A stretch of 31,409 bases of DNA from positions 1 to 31,409 of the forward strand of contig JBDTES010000019.1 in assembly GCA_039922435.1 (NCBI GenBank), written 5' to 3'. This document shows positions 20,892 through 29,798 of the stretch, piece by piece. Every line of letters begins with the position of its first letter. Positions within the stretch are counted from its first letter, which is position 1. Origin of the DNA: JBDTES01 sp039922435. Its GTDB lineage: Bacteria; Patescibacteriota; Saccharimonadia; Saccharimonadales; UBA4665. A program made the position numbers and the translations under genes. The notes under the pieces were generated by a model. That model saw only the letters and a program-made list of their open reading frames with translations, searched no databases and was not told where the DNA came from.

Positions 20892-22406
20892 ATGCGTGCT
20901 AGAGAGAAATCGGGTGAGATTGGTTTTACGCTAGTTGAGCTAACTATTACTATGTTTATTATTGCGATTGTTATGGCTAGCTTTTTTGCTCTGTTCATAT
21001 CACTGGTTGATAGCACTATACTGGCTAAGCATCGAGCTGTGGCTCTGTCTCTGGCAACTAATCAGATGGAATACTTAAAGTCATTACCTTTTGACGGTCT
21101 GACCGTCCAATCACCGTCGACGTTGTCTAAGGTGATTAATGGAATGAAATACGATGTTAAAACTACGATTAAGTATATAGATGATGCTTATGATGGTTGT
21201 GGATCATATCCTTCCCAGGAGCAGAAAGAGCTATATTGTCGTAATTATCCGCCACCGGCTGGAGCTCCTGTTACCGACCTAAACCCAGCTGACTATAAAG
21301 ACGCCTTAGTATCAGTAACTGATAAGACTGGTGCGATGCTGGCTTCAGTAGATACGCAGATCTCAGCCCGTGTATCAGAAACGGCCAGCACGACCGGTGC
21401 TCTATTTGTGACGGTTACCAACCCTAGCGGCACACCGATTTCTGGAGCTACTGTCGTAGTCTCTAACAGCACATTATCCCCGACAGTTAATAAGCAGGAT
21501 GATACCGATAGTAACGGCACAGTTATCTTTTATGGCTTACCGCCCGATAATGGTAAGGATTACGTAATTAGTGCTAATAAGACGAATTATTCTAACTTAT
21601 CAACTATTGGTGCTTCCGGAACTTTACAGCCAACTTATGCCAACCAGAATATACTCACTCAGAAATCTTCTTTCGTCACGCTGGTGCTTGGGCAACAGAG
21701 TGGCAATAGCTTGCTAGTAGAGGCGACTGATACAAATGGTAATCCTTTACCAAATGCCAAAGTATACATTAAGGGTGGCTACAAAATGTACACAGACTCT
21801 ACTAATTCGAGCTACTATTATGATAATGACCATCCGTCTGATAATCGACCGACAACTGATAGTGCAGGGCTTATTGGGGTACAGAATCTGCCACCAATAA
21901 ACAGCTACCTGTTTTGTGGAGATGATGGTTCGACGGGTTGCAGTATTGGGGGTACGACTTACTATCTAGCTGCAGCCGTGCCATATAGTGGCAATAATAG
22001 TTTGCAGCCAATTGTTGTACCCCAGTATGACCCTGCTAATCCGCCAACTGCAACTTTTCTTTATGGTGACGCTGCTTATTTACAAAAAGCTCGCTTAATA
22101 CTGACAACTAGTTATGGTTTTCCGAGAGTCTTTACGATGTCACCTGATAATTTGAGCCTGGCGTCGGACAATTTATCAAACTTCCAGATAATCATCAAAG
22201 GCAAGAACTTAGGCTCCGCTGGAGCTAGTCTGAAGCAGGGGGCTAATAATTACGCTGGTAGTTGTACGACCGCTGACACTCAACTAACTTGTTCCTTTAA
22301 TTTGGCTGGCGTTACAACTGGTAGTGCTCAGCTAATGGTCTCAAATGGCTCGGGCACGTTAACCCTACCAGTTGCGCCGATGGGAGGCTTTAATGTCAAT
22401 CCGTAA
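20892..22406 (+). CDS. Large minor pilin with Ig-like/carboxypeptidase-regulatory domains
   Basis: 504 aa from ATG 20892 (an in-frame GTG at 20853 exists but lies upstream of the likely -10). Class III signal: MRAREKSGEIG then FTLVE, so cleavage after Gly11 leaves Glu at +5, followed by a hydrophobic helix. After a pilin-like stem, residues about 165-250 and 265-385 contain two repeats of a beta-sandwich pattern (TVTNPSGTPISGATVVVSN and EATDTNGNPLPNAKVYIKG), as in carboxypeptidase-regulatory/Ig-like domains, and residues about 400-504 resemble an IPT/TIG-like module. Typical minor pilins are 150-250 aa. This protein is likely surface exposed at the pilus tip and a candidate adhesin. It heads a three-gene operon. 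Confidence 0.8.
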   Translation: MRAREKSGEIGFTLVELTITMFIIAIVMASFFALFISLVDSTILAKHRAVALSLATNQMEYLKSLPFDGLTVQSPSTLSKVINGMKYDVKTTIKYIDDAYDGCGSYPSQEQKELYCRNYPPPAGAPVTDLNPADYKDALVSVTDKTGAMLASVDTQISARVSETASTTGALFVTVTNPSGTPISGATVVVSNSTLSPTVNKQDDTDSNGTVIFYGLPPDNGKDYVISANKTNYSNLSTIGASGTLQPTYANQNILTQKSSFVTLVLGQQSGNSLLVEATDTNGNPLPNAKVYIKGGYKMYTDSTNSSYYYDNDHPSDNRPTTDSAGLIGVQNLPPINSYLFCGDDGSTGCSIGGTTYYLAAAVPYSGNNSLQPIVVPQYDPANPPTATFLYGDAAYLQKARLILTTSYGFPRVFTMSPDNLSLASDNLSNFQIIIKGKNLGSAGASLKQGANNYAGSCTTADTQLTCSFNLAGVTTGSAQLMVSNGSGTLTLPVAPMGGFNVNP

Positions 22407-22992
22407 GCAGCCTCAGGCTGGCTTTACCTTGGTTGAGTTAGTTATAAGTATGGTACTTATTTCTATTATCGGCACTACCTTCCTAGTGATGTTTAAGAGT
22501 ACATTGTTTGATTATCTGAACTTGCAGCACGATGCCTCCAGTCTGACTCAACTGGAATATCAGTCGGCTCGTATTACCAAAGTTCTAAGGACTGTAACCA
22601 ATATTGATAGTGCTGATAGTAGTGATATTACTGCTTATGCCTATTTCTACCCTTCCGATAGCTATGTCTCACGGATCCATTATTATTTGCAGACTAGTGG
22701 CAAAGATATGCAGCTTTTAATTGATGTAACGCCAATGACGTCCAACCCGCCAGTTGGTACACCAATTGAGTCTGCTAAAAAAACCTACGTTATAATTGAC
22801 GAATTCTATCAGCCACTAAACACCCCTTTGTTTACCTATCTGGATATTGCTAATGTGCCAATCAGTGCCCCAGTTGGTGCCCCAGCTTCAATTAAGGCTA
22901 TCCAGGTAAACTTGGCGGCTGAGACGGCTAGTGGTGGTAATCAGGCGATAAACCTGCAGGTTTCACTACGAAACAGGAAGATTAATCTATGA
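22393..22992 (+). CDS. Minor pilin / pseudopilin (PilW- or GspJ-like)
   Basis: 199 aa from ATG 22393, chosen because GGGAGG lies 5 nt upstream; the longer frame from 22372 has no such support. Class III signal MSIRKQPQAG|FTLVE with Glu at +5, then a long hydrophobic helix and a small beta-rich head. Overlaps the previous gene by 14 nt and the next by 4 nt. Minor pilins of this type help prime pilus assembly at the tip. The exact paralogue (PilW, PilV or GspJ) is not resolved. Confidence 0.8.
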   Translation: MSIRKQPQAGFTLVELVISMVLISIIGTTFLVMFKSTLFDYLNLQHDASSLTQLEYQSARITKVLRTVTNIDSADSSDITAYAYFYPSDSYVSRIHYYLQTSGKDMQLLIDVTPMTSNPPVGTPIESAKKTYVIIDEFYQPLNTPLFTYLDIANVPISAPVGAPASIKAIQVNLAAETASGGNQAINLQVSLRNRKINL

Positions 22993-24581
22993 TTCAAACA
23001 AACGGTGAAATATATATTAAACGACCAACTGGCTTTATTCTGCCAGGTGTCTTGGCATTTATAATTGCGGCCACAATTTTAGCGGCAGCGGTTCTGACCG
23101 TTATTATGAATAACTTCTTTGTGGTTGGTAATAGTGTTAAGAGTCAGCAGGCTTTTGATATAGCTGAGGCCGGCGTTAATTACTACCTATGGCATATGTC
23201 ACATAATAATTCTGATTACAAAGATGGCCAGAGTACACCAACTACACCTGATCCGATACTGGGTTACGGTCCGTATGTGCATAATTACATTGATAGTAAT
23301 GCCGTGAAGCAGGGAACATATACTCTTTGGATAAAACCGCAAGGAGCGGGTTCGACAATTGTCACGGTTCGGTCAATTGGTCAAGTTGACGGAAGTGATA
23401 TTACTCGAACGGTTGACGCCAAGATTGGGGCAGCCTCGTTTGCTAGCTATGGCCTGGTATCTGATACGGACTTCTGGTTTGGTAGTAGCGAGACCGCCAA
23501 TGGACCAGTCTTTTCTAATGCCGGCGTTCATATGGATGGCCCTAATACTGATACTGTCGGTAGTGCCAATGCGACTTACCAGCCTTCTGCTGGGCACTAC
23601 CAGAGCGGTGAGGGCGGTTCGCATCCCGGGGTCTGGTGCAGCTACACTATTCCTAATTGTGCTACTCGAAGTAAATCCAATTGGTTATATCCTCAACCAG
23701 CCGTCGATTTCAACCAAGTTTCGACCAGTTTGTGCAAAATGAAAGTTACAGCTTTTGCTGATTATGCCACAACTAGCTCGTACGCTGGTCAAGCCAATGC
23801 CTGCACGCTTGTTCCGACTAGCCGGACTAATGCCTATATACCGCGTCGAGCCAGCAGCCTGAGTAGTACAAAGGGTTATTTGATACAGCTAAATGGTAAC
23901 GGTACATATGATTTGTACGATGTGAATGGCGAGAACGATCGGAATACTCCGTATACTAGTGCACTTAGCTTGCAATCTGTCGGTAACGGTGTTAGCTTGC
24001 CACCTTCTGGCGTGATTTTTGTTGAAGACAACGTATGGGTCCTAACTAAGACTGGTTCATCGTTTACTGGTCGGGTCACAATAGCCTCTGGTCGCTTGTC
24101 GTCTGGTTCTCAAGAAACCAATATAAACATTGCTGGTCCAGTTTTGTATTCATCTAAAGATGGTAGTGATGTAATTGGTTTAGTAGCTGAGAATGATGTG
24201 CTCTTAAAACCATACGCTCCGCCAGCGACAGGTAATTTTACGTTCGAAGTTGATGCCGCAGCGTTGGCTCAAAACGGGGCAGTTACATACCCGAATAGGT
24301 ATGCTTCTAACAGTTCACGTTGTACCCGCGGCTGGACTGGCGCCAACCAGAAGCTGGTTTTCTATGGGTCGGTTGCAACTCGCCAAGAGTGGACTTGGAA
24401 TATTTATGGTGGGTCCTGTGGTGATAATGCCAGAGATTATTTGACGGGGTATTATTGGTCGGGCATAGAACATACTTCAACCGATTATGACTACAATCTG
24501 CTGTATGCGCCGCCGCCGAGCTACCCGGTGACCGGTGGTTATGACATACTTTCCTGGCGAGAAGTCCTAACTAAGCCTTAA
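22989..24581 (+). CDS. Large PilX/GspK-like pseudopilin
   Basis: 530 aa. The N-terminus has KRPTG then FILPG and a hydrophobic helix, so cleavage after Gly15 is likely, but Glu at +5 is replaced by Gly, as in GspK-type tip pseudopilins. NNFFVVGNSVKSQQAFDIAEAGVNYYLWHMS matches PilX_N in pattern. The remaining 450 residues form a large, Gly/Ser/Thr/Tyr-rich exported region with several Cys (paired as CSYTIPNC, CRG-like, SCGDN), rich in beta-type sequence. Starts in the stop of the previous gene (ATGA). Large GspK-like subunits cap the pilus tip, so it may share a tip complex with the two genes upstream. Confidence 0.75.
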   Translation: MIQTNGEIYIKRPTGFILPGVLAFIIAATILAAAVLTVIMNNFFVVGNSVKSQQAFDIAEAGVNYYLWHMSHNNSDYKDGQSTPTTPDPILGYGPYVHNYIDSNAVKQGTYTLWIKPQGAGSTIVTVRSIGQVDGSDITRTVDAKIGAASFASYGLVSDTDFWFGSSETANGPVFSNAGVHMDGPNTDTVGSANATYQPSAGHYQSGEGGSHPGVWCSYTIPNCATRSKSNWLYPQPAVDFNQVSTSLCKMKVTAFADYATTSSYAGQANACTLVPTSRTNAYIPRRASSLSSTKGYLIQLNGNGTYDLYDVNGENDRNTPYTSALSLQSVGNGVSLPPSGVIFVEDNVWVLTKTGSSFTGRVTIASGRLSSGSQETNINIAGPVLYSSKDGSDVIGLVAENDVLLKPYAPPATGNFTFEVDAAALAQNGAVTYPNRYASNSSRCTRGWTGANQKLVFYGSVATRQEWTWNIYGGSCGDNARDYLTGYYWSGIEHTSTDYDYNLLYAPPPSYPVTGGYDILSWREVLTKP

Positions 24582-24910
24582 GAACCTTTATGGGCTAGAT
24601 AACTTGGGTTTATGACCTTGATAGCCTTAGGCACCCAATTGCGTGGGCTTCAGCGGTATTTGTGAGGTTGATACTTCTGATACTCTAAATCTACTCATTA
24701 TCCTAAAATCATGCTATTAGCCGCATGATTAATTGAATTTCTGGTCTGTAGTCTAACTGCTAGTCCTATGCCGGTGGACAATTGCTACAGGCTAGTAAAA
24801 TGCTAGTTTCTGTATGTGTAGGGAAGAGTACATCGGTTACCGTTGACGGCTTGATGCGCTAACAGACTTGTCATTAAGGTAGCTAATAGGTTACGGAAAT
24901 ATACATAAAG
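24582..24910. other. Convergent intergenic region without a gene
   Basis: About 330 nt between the minor-pilin operon and the terminator of the major pilin. No plausible ORF was found. It holds one 8-bp hairpin, AATCATGC (24707-24714) with GCATGATT (24723-24730), that could end the plus-strand operon, but without a clear T run. Otherwise nothing recognisable. Confidence 0.6.
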
Positions 24911-24937
24911 CAAAAGAGCCCATATAGGGCTCTTTTG
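24911..24937. terminator. Bidirectional terminator at the end of the major pilin gene
   Basis: CAAAAGAGCCC (24911-24921) and GGGCTCTTTTG (24927-24937) form an 11-bp perfect stem with a 5-nt loop and A/T runs on both sides. It lies 20 nt beyond the stop of the minus-strand pilin and can also stop plus-strand transcription. Confidence 0.88.
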
Positions 24938-24957
24938 TAACCTATTATATATTTCTA

Positions 24958-25422
24958 CTAGGTGTTGCTACTCTTACTGAAAGGCGTAGTACTACCTTCT
25001 AGAACTGCTCCGAGAGTAAAGATGGCACAAGTTGTATCATCTGTCTCGCAAGATGCCTTAGTAGAGTCAGTAACTTGATATCCGTACTGGTCACCAGTTG
25101 CAGCACCAGCCACGAGTGTACCACCCTTAGGGCCAATCAATGCTTCAGGGTCAAGGCCTTTCATATTTGCTGAGACCCAAGTTGTGCTACTTAGATCAGC
25201 AAATGAAGGGTAAAAACCCTTTTCGGCATAGAATGCCTCGAGGTGACTATCGACAGCGTTAATATCGGTTTGACGTTGACTATCACGCGCCTTCTTTTGA
25301 ATACCAGTGAATGTCACAATCACTAGGGTTGCCAAAATGGCAATAATTACGATTACTATCAAAAGTTCAACTATTGTGAAACCTTTGGATTTGTTCTTAA
25401 GCTTGTCTTTAAGTGAGATCAT
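24958..25422 (-). CDS. pilA: Major type IV pilin
   Basis: 154 aa. Class III leader MISLKDKLKNKSKG, cleaved after Gly14 to give FTIVELLIVI... with Glu at +5, followed by the conserved amphipathic helix (ARDSQRQTDINAVDSHLEAFYAEKGFYPS) and a short globular head with one Cys pair (SCETDDTTC) that may form the D-loop. A strong Shine-Dalgarno (AGGAGGG), a near-consensus promoter, a 5' stem-loop and a strong terminator mark this as the highly expressed structural subunit. It is a single transcript separate from pilB-pilC. Confidence 0.92.
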   Translation of the reverse strand: MISLKDKLKNKSKGFTIVELLIVIVIIAILATLVIVTFTGIQKKARDSQRQTDINAVDSHLEAFYAEKGFYPSFADLSSTTWVSANMKGLDPEALIGPKGGTLVAGAATGDQYGYQVTDSTKASCETDDTTCAIFTLGAVLEGSTTPFSKSSNT

Positions 25423-25535
25423 AAGGACCCACCCTCCTATTATGATTTTTTGATTAATTTATTAGGTACTTAGGTGCCCCAGTGGGAATACCGTAAGTCT
25501 GCTACTGATTATAAACATAAGCGTAGTGACGTCAA
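25423..25535 (-). promoter_or_regulatory. Promoter and structured 5' UTR of the major pilin
   Basis: On the minus strand: -35 TTGACG (25535-25530), 16-nt spacer, -10 TATAAT (25513-25508), predicted start near 25501. The leader of about 79 nt opens with a stem-loop (25468-25498: ACTTA with TAAGT, GGT with ACC, CCC with GGG, 3-nt loop) only about 3 nt from the predicted 5' end, then an A/T-rich stretch and AGGAGGG before the ATG at 25422. Confidence 0.7.
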
Positions 25536-25577
25536 GCCGAATATCTAAAAACTCTGGGCATAAACCGGCCGGAGTGC

Positions 25578-26798
25578 TTAGGAATTTGGGCTAATTTGGG
25601 TCGTTAGACTGGCGATTGGACCCATGACGCTTGCCGCGATGACGCCTACACCGGCGCCGAGTACTACTATCATAATTGGCTCAATAATAGAGGCCAGACC
25701 ATCAATGTTGGCCTGAACCTCTTCCTCGTAAAAGTCGGCAACTTTAACTAGAACTTTATCGGTTTGGCCAGTTTCTTCACCGACGGCCAGCATCTCTGGC
25801 ACGATTCTGGGGAAGTGTGGGCTGCCGGCTAGTTGTTCCGATAGCGGCTTGCCAGCCTTGACGGCTTCGGCAGCCTCGGCCAGTTCTTTTTCAATTACCT
25901 TGTTGCCGATGGCGCCGCCGGTGACATTTAGAGCCTGAAGAACGTTTACGCCCGCCCCCATTAGTGATGAAAAGGTCCTAGCAAACCGAGCAATTGCGAT
26001 TTTAGTTATTATGCCTTTTACAATTGGTATTTTAAGTAGCAGACTGTGCCACTGATATTTACCTTTAGGCGTCTTCATATAACGCCTTAGTAGCCAGATA
26101 GAGACTACTAATATTGGCAGTATTATCAGCGCATAGGCCCGGGTAAAGCTACTTATATCAAGTAGGATTTGGGTGTAGATGGGCATTTTAAAGTTTGGTC
26201 CAGCTAGCCCAATAAATATCTTATTTAGCTTTGGCATCAGGATGAACATAATGCCAAAAAAAGCTAGAACTGTGATGGCACCAATGACCATCGGGTACAT
26301 CATGGCACCCTTAATCTTTTTGCGGGTACTGGCGTCACCCTCAACTTGTTTAGCTAATCGCTTTAGGATTTCGTCTAAAATACCACCTTCTTCACCAGCT
26401 TTGACCATGTTTACGTAAATATCGCTAAAAACGTTTGGGAATTTGGCCATGGCATCACCGATCGGTGTGCCACTTTCGACTTCTTTTGTAACGGAGGCCA
26501 GAACTTCACGAAAATAGGGAGTTTCTGGGTCGTTTTGGAGTGTTTCTAGGCCGCGGGCTAGTGGTACGCCGGCCGAAATCATGGTTGATAATTGGCGGGT
26601 AAAGATAACCATATCGCTGCTTTTAACTTTTTTACTAAAATTGAAGCTTAGGTTTTTCTTGCTACTTGCTGGCTTGACGAGTAGTGGCCGTAGTGCCTGG
26701 TGGCTCAAGCTGGCGATAGCAGCTTCACGGCTAGCAGCTTCAATCGTACCGGAAACGTTTGACCCGTCTTTTTTGGCTGCAGTGTAGTTAAAATTCAT
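25578..26798 (-). CDS. pilC: Type IV pilus platform protein PilC
   Basis: 406 aa, typical length. Two T2SSF domains at about 61-187 and 265-390, each beginning with the family's helix (DMVIFTRQLSTMISAGVPL and IARFARTFSSLMGAGVNVL) and sharing the GGxLDEILKRLA-type motif; transmembrane spans near 168-188, 221-238 and 372-392. PilC is the inner-membrane platform turned by PilB. It follows pilB by 18 nt and is probably cotranscribed; no good Shine-Dalgarno is visible. Confidence 0.93.
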   Translation of the reverse strand: MNFNYTAAKKDGSNVSGTIEAASREAAIASLSHQALRPLLVKPASSKKNLSFNFSKKVKSSDMVIFTRQLSTMISAGVPLARGLETLQNDPETPYFREVLASVTKEVESGTPIGDAMAKFPNVFSDIYVNMVKAGEEGGILDEILKRLAKQVEGDASTRKKIKGAMMYPMVIGAITVLAFFGIMFILMPKLNKIFIGLAGPNFKMPIYTQILLDISSFTRAYALIILPILVVSIWLLRRYMKTPKGKYQWHSLLLKIPIVKGIITKIAIARFARTFSSLMGAGVNVLQALNVTGGAIGNKVIEKELAEAAEAVKAGKPLSEQLAGSPHFPRIVPEMLAVGEETGQTDKVLVKVADFYEEEVQANIDGLASIIEPIMIVVLGAGVGVIAASVMGPIASLTTQISPNS

Positions 26799-26816
26799 AG
26801 TTTTTTCTGGACCACC

Positions 26817-28631
26817 TTAAGTTTCTGATGTAACGCGTAGTATTTCCTCAACCGATGTTTGACCACGTAATGCCTTTATGAAACCATCTAACTGCATCGT
26901 AACCATACCATCACTGATGGCTTGGTCTTGGAGCTGCTCGCTGGTAGCGTTATTGACGATCAGCTTCTGGACATTAGTATTGCTGGGAAGTACTTCGTAA
27001 ATTCCAATTCGGCCTTTATATCCACTGTGGCCGCAACTGTCACAGCCATCGTCGTGGGCTTTCCATAGTTTAATTATGGACTTATCGGTACTACCGAGTT
27101 CTTCTGGCGATAGTTTGTTTATCTTGCTTGGGTTTTTATCGCCGATGCCGGCAGCTAAGGCTTGCTTTTCTAGCTCGTGGACATAGTGCATTGTTCCGGC
27201 GTCCTGTAAGTGGAAAATCTTGGTGATCTGGTCTAGAATGCCGTCATCTGGTACATAGGTTTCGCGGCAATCAATACATAGTCGTCTAACTAAGCGTTGG
27301 CCAATCACGGCCCGGACAGTGCTGGCGATCAAAAATGGTTCAACGCCCATATCTAGTAGGCGTGGTAGGCAAGTAGCGGCATTGTTAGTGTGTAGCGTAC
27401 TGAAGACAAGGTGGCCAGTTAGGGCAGCTTGGACGGCTAGGTCGGCTGTTTCGCCGTCTCGAATCTCTCCAACCATAATAATGTTGGGGTCTTGGCGAAG
27501 TAAAGACCGTAGACCAGAGGCGAAGGTCATACCGGCTATTGGATTAACTTGGGTTTGATTGACTCCAATAATTCGATACTCAACTGGGTCTTCGACTGTC
27601 GAAATATTGACACTTGGTCGGTTAAGAATACTGAGAACACTGAATAAACTGGTAGATTTGCCAGAACCGGTTGGCCCAGTAACTAGCAGCATACCGTGCG
27701 GCTGAACGATAGCGTGCTGAACGTCTTTGAGGGCTTCTCCCCAGTAGCCGAGTTCTTCCAGGGTAGCGGCTTTACTGGATTCGTCCAGAATACGCATGAC
27801 CACTTTCTCGCCATCGACGACAGGCAGAGTTGAGACTCGTAGAGCATAAATGTGACCATTAATATCGATCTTGAATCTTCCATCCTGTGGAGCGCGGTGT
27901 TCATCAATTTTTAGATTAGATAGGATTTTGACACGAGAGATTAGAGCTCCCAGAATTTTACGGGGTAATTTGTTGGCTTCGCGCAGGACACCGTCGACAC
28001 GGTAGCGAACTAGTACAAAATTTTCCCGTGGTTCGATGTGGACATCGCTGGCACCAGCTTTGACGCCGTAATCAATAATCAAGTTGATCGTTTGAGCGAC
28101 TGGTGAATCCTCGGCGACATCTTTTTCGTCGACTTCCTCTTCTTCGGTGTCTTTGTCTTCAACAGCTATAACTTTGGCTAGTTCGGTCCCGACATTGCTA
28201 CCACTGTATTGATCGATGGCGGCCTGAATAGCGCTAGTCGTGGCGATGTGTATCCGGACTGGTTTGGACAGCTGCTTCTGTAAGAAATTAATCGCCTGAA
28301 TATCATCAGGGTCTTCCATAGCGACAAAGACTACGCCGTCTTCGTCTAAGTCAAAGGCTATAGCTCGGTATTGGCGAGCAACTCGCTCCGGTATAAGTTT
28401 TAGGATGTCGTGATGCAGTTCACTAGCGGTAAAGTCGACGAATGGTACTTCAATCGATTCGGCATAGAGCTTGGTTAAGTCTTTTTCGCTAATGGTGTTC
28501 GTCTGAACGACCACGTCCTGGAGCGGCTTCTTTTCACTAGCCTCTTGTTCATGGAGACTCTTTAATTGGTCGTCGGTAACTTTACCGCTATTTTTTAGCA
28601 GCTTTTCGACTAAGGTATCAGATACGCGCAT
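26817..28631 (-). CDS. pilB: Type IV pilus extension ATPase PilB
   Basis: 604 aa. N-terminal GSPII_E-type domain (about 1-145), an acidic linker (EDKDTEEEEVDEKD, about 158-171), then the ATPase: Walker A GPTGSGKST at 319-327, Asp box and Walker B IIMVGEIRD near 384-392, His box TGHLVFSTLHTNNA near 405-418, and a zinc-binding pair CIDC (452-455) and CDSC (530-533). The distance between the two Cys pairs (about 75 residues) is longer than in most PilB proteins, marking an insertion. PilB powers pilus extension. No PilT-like retraction ATPase is encoded in this window. The start is supported by a TATAAT about 11 nt upstream on the minus strand. Confidence 0.93.
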   Translation of the reverse strand: MRVSDTLVEKLLKNSGKVTDDQLKSLHEQEASEKKPLQDVVVQTNTISEKDLTKLYAESIEVPFVDFTASELHHDILKLIPERVARQYRAIAFDLDEDGVVFVAMEDPDDIQAINFLQKQLSKPVRIHIATTSAIQAAIDQYSGSNVGTELAKVIAVEDKDTEEEEVDEKDVAEDSPVAQTINLIIDYGVKAGASDVHIEPRENFVLVRYRVDGVLREANKLPRKILGALISRVKILSNLKIDEHRAPQDGRFKIDINGHIYALRVSTLPVVDGEKVVMRILDESSKAATLEELGYWGEALKDVQHAIVQPHGMLLVTGPTGSGKSTSLFSVLSILNRPSVNISTVEDPVEYRIIGVNQTQVNPIAGMTFASGLRSLLRQDPNIIMVGEIRDGETADLAVQAALTGHLVFSTLHTNNAATCLPRLLDMGVEPFLIASTVRAVIGQRLVRRLCIDCRETYVPDDGILDQITKIFHLQDAGTMHYVHELEKQALAAGIGDKNPSKINKLSPEELGSTDKSIIKLWKAHDDGCDSCGHSGYKGRIGIYEVLPSNTNVQKLIVNNATSEQLQDQAISDGMVTMQLDGFIKALRGQTSVEEILRVTSET

Positions 28632-28641
28632 GATTACACTC

Positions 28642-28756
28642 TATTATATACGAAAACTATAAGCGGTATAGGTTATTTTGGTGTGTCCGAGTGTATCTGA
28701 TATATAATGAGGGCAGTAACTGGTGGGGCGGCAGTAAACCTAAGGGGGAATATATC
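28642..28756 (+). promoter_or_regulatory. recA promoter and ribosome site (divergent from pilB)
   Basis: A TATAAT preceded by TGATA lies near 28704-28709 and a strong purine-rich Shine-Dalgarno (AAGGGGGAA, 28742-28750) 6 nt before ATG 28757. No LexA-type box (GAAC-N4-GTTC or CTGT-N8-ACAG) was found in the interval. Confidence 0.55.
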
Positions 28757-29788
28757 ATGGCGAGTAAAAAAGACGATAAGGTAGTTGCTGACAAGCCGAC
28801 CGATAGTGAAGGTCGTAGTAAAGCTTTGGGACTGGCTATGGAAACCATCGAGAAGCAGTTTGGCAAGGGCTCAATTATGAAATTAGGCGAGAACCACACT
28901 GTCAATGTCGAAACAACACCGACAGGCAGTCTTGGTCTAGACATGGCCCTTGGTGGCGGTATACCTAGAGGTAGAATCCTAGAAGTTTATGGGCCAGAAA
29001 GCTCTGGCAAGACTACCCTGGCGCTTCATTGTATCGCTGAGGTTCAGAGGGCCGGTGGCACAGCCGCCTTTATCGACGCCGAACATGCACTTGATCCGGC
29101 TTATGCTAAGCGTATCGGTGTCGACACCGAGAATCTTCTACTTAGTCAACCTGATAACGGTGAGCAGGCTCTCGAGATTACCGAGACTTTGGTGAGGTCT
29201 AATGCAGTCGATTTGATTGTAGTAGACAGCGTGGCCGCTCTAGTGCCGCGGGCCGAAATTGAAGGCGATATGGGTGATCCCCAAATGGGCCTGCAGGCTC
29301 GGTTGATGAGTCAGGCTTTACGTAAGTTAACCGGTGTTATATCACGTAGCAAAACGACAGTTCTATTCATTAACCAGATTCGGATGAAGATCGGCGTAAT
29401 GTTTGGCAATCCCGAAACGACTACCGGCGGTAATGCTCTAAAGTTTTATGCCTCAGTTCGGATGGATATTCGCCGGATTGGCCAGATTAAGGCTGGTGAT
29501 AGCGTAATCGGCAACCGGACACGCGTTAAAGTCGTTAAAAACAAGATTGCACCACCATTCCGTGAAGCCGAGTTCGATATTATGTACAACAAAGGTATTA
29601 GCCGGTCTGGTGACATCCTAGATTTAGCTGTAAATATTGATATTGTCGAAAAAGCTGGCGCCTGGTTCTCTTATGGTGGCGAGAAAATTGGCCAAGGCCG
29701 TGAAGCTGCCAAGACTTACCTAGAGAGTAATCCAAAAATCATGGAAGAGATTGGCAAGAAAGTGCGCGAAGCCGCCGCCAAGGAATAA
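28757..29788 (+). CDS. recA: Recombinase RecA
   Basis: 343 aa from ATG 28757, chosen for its AAGGGGGAA ribosome site; the upstream in-frame GTG at 28691 has none and adds unconserved residues. Walker A GPESSGKTT at 79-87, Walker B LIVVDSVAALVPRAE, loop L1 EGDMGDPQMGLQAR, loop L2 NQIRMKIGVMFGNPETTTGG, all intact. RecA forms the filament for strand exchange and is needed to integrate imported DNA. The MazG-like gene and recX follow on the same strand. Confidence 0.98.
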   Translation: MASKKDDKVVADKPTDSEGRSKALGLAMETIEKQFGKGSIMKLGENHTVNVETTPTGSLGLDMALGGGIPRGRILEVYGPESSGKTTLALHCIAEVQRAGGTAAFIDAEHALDPAYAKRIGVDTENLLLSQPDNGEQALEITETLVRSNAVDLIVVDSVAALVPRAEIEGDMGDPQMGLQARLMSQALRKLTGVISRSKTTVLFINQIRMKIGVMFGNPETTTGGNALKFYASVRMDIRRIGQIKAGDSVIGNRTRVKVVKNKIAPPFREAEFDIMYNKGISRSGDILDLAVNIDIVEKAGAWFSYGGEKIGQGREAAKTYLESNPKIMEEIGKKVREAAAKE

Positions 29789-29798
29789 TCCTCAGGTC

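Noticed and set aside
22372..22392. Longer start for the second minor pilin
   Set aside because: No ribosome site; the GGGAGG before ATG 22393 and the normal leader length favour the shorter form.
28691..28756. N-terminal extension of RecA from GTG 28691
   Set aside because: The added 22 residues are unconserved, overlap the promoter and the strong AAGGGGGAA ribosome site, and the usual RecA start follows at 28757.
28632..28756. LexA/SOS box before recA
   Set aside because: Neither GAAC-N4-GTTC nor CTGT-N8-ACAG was found in the interval, so SOS control cannot be claimed.
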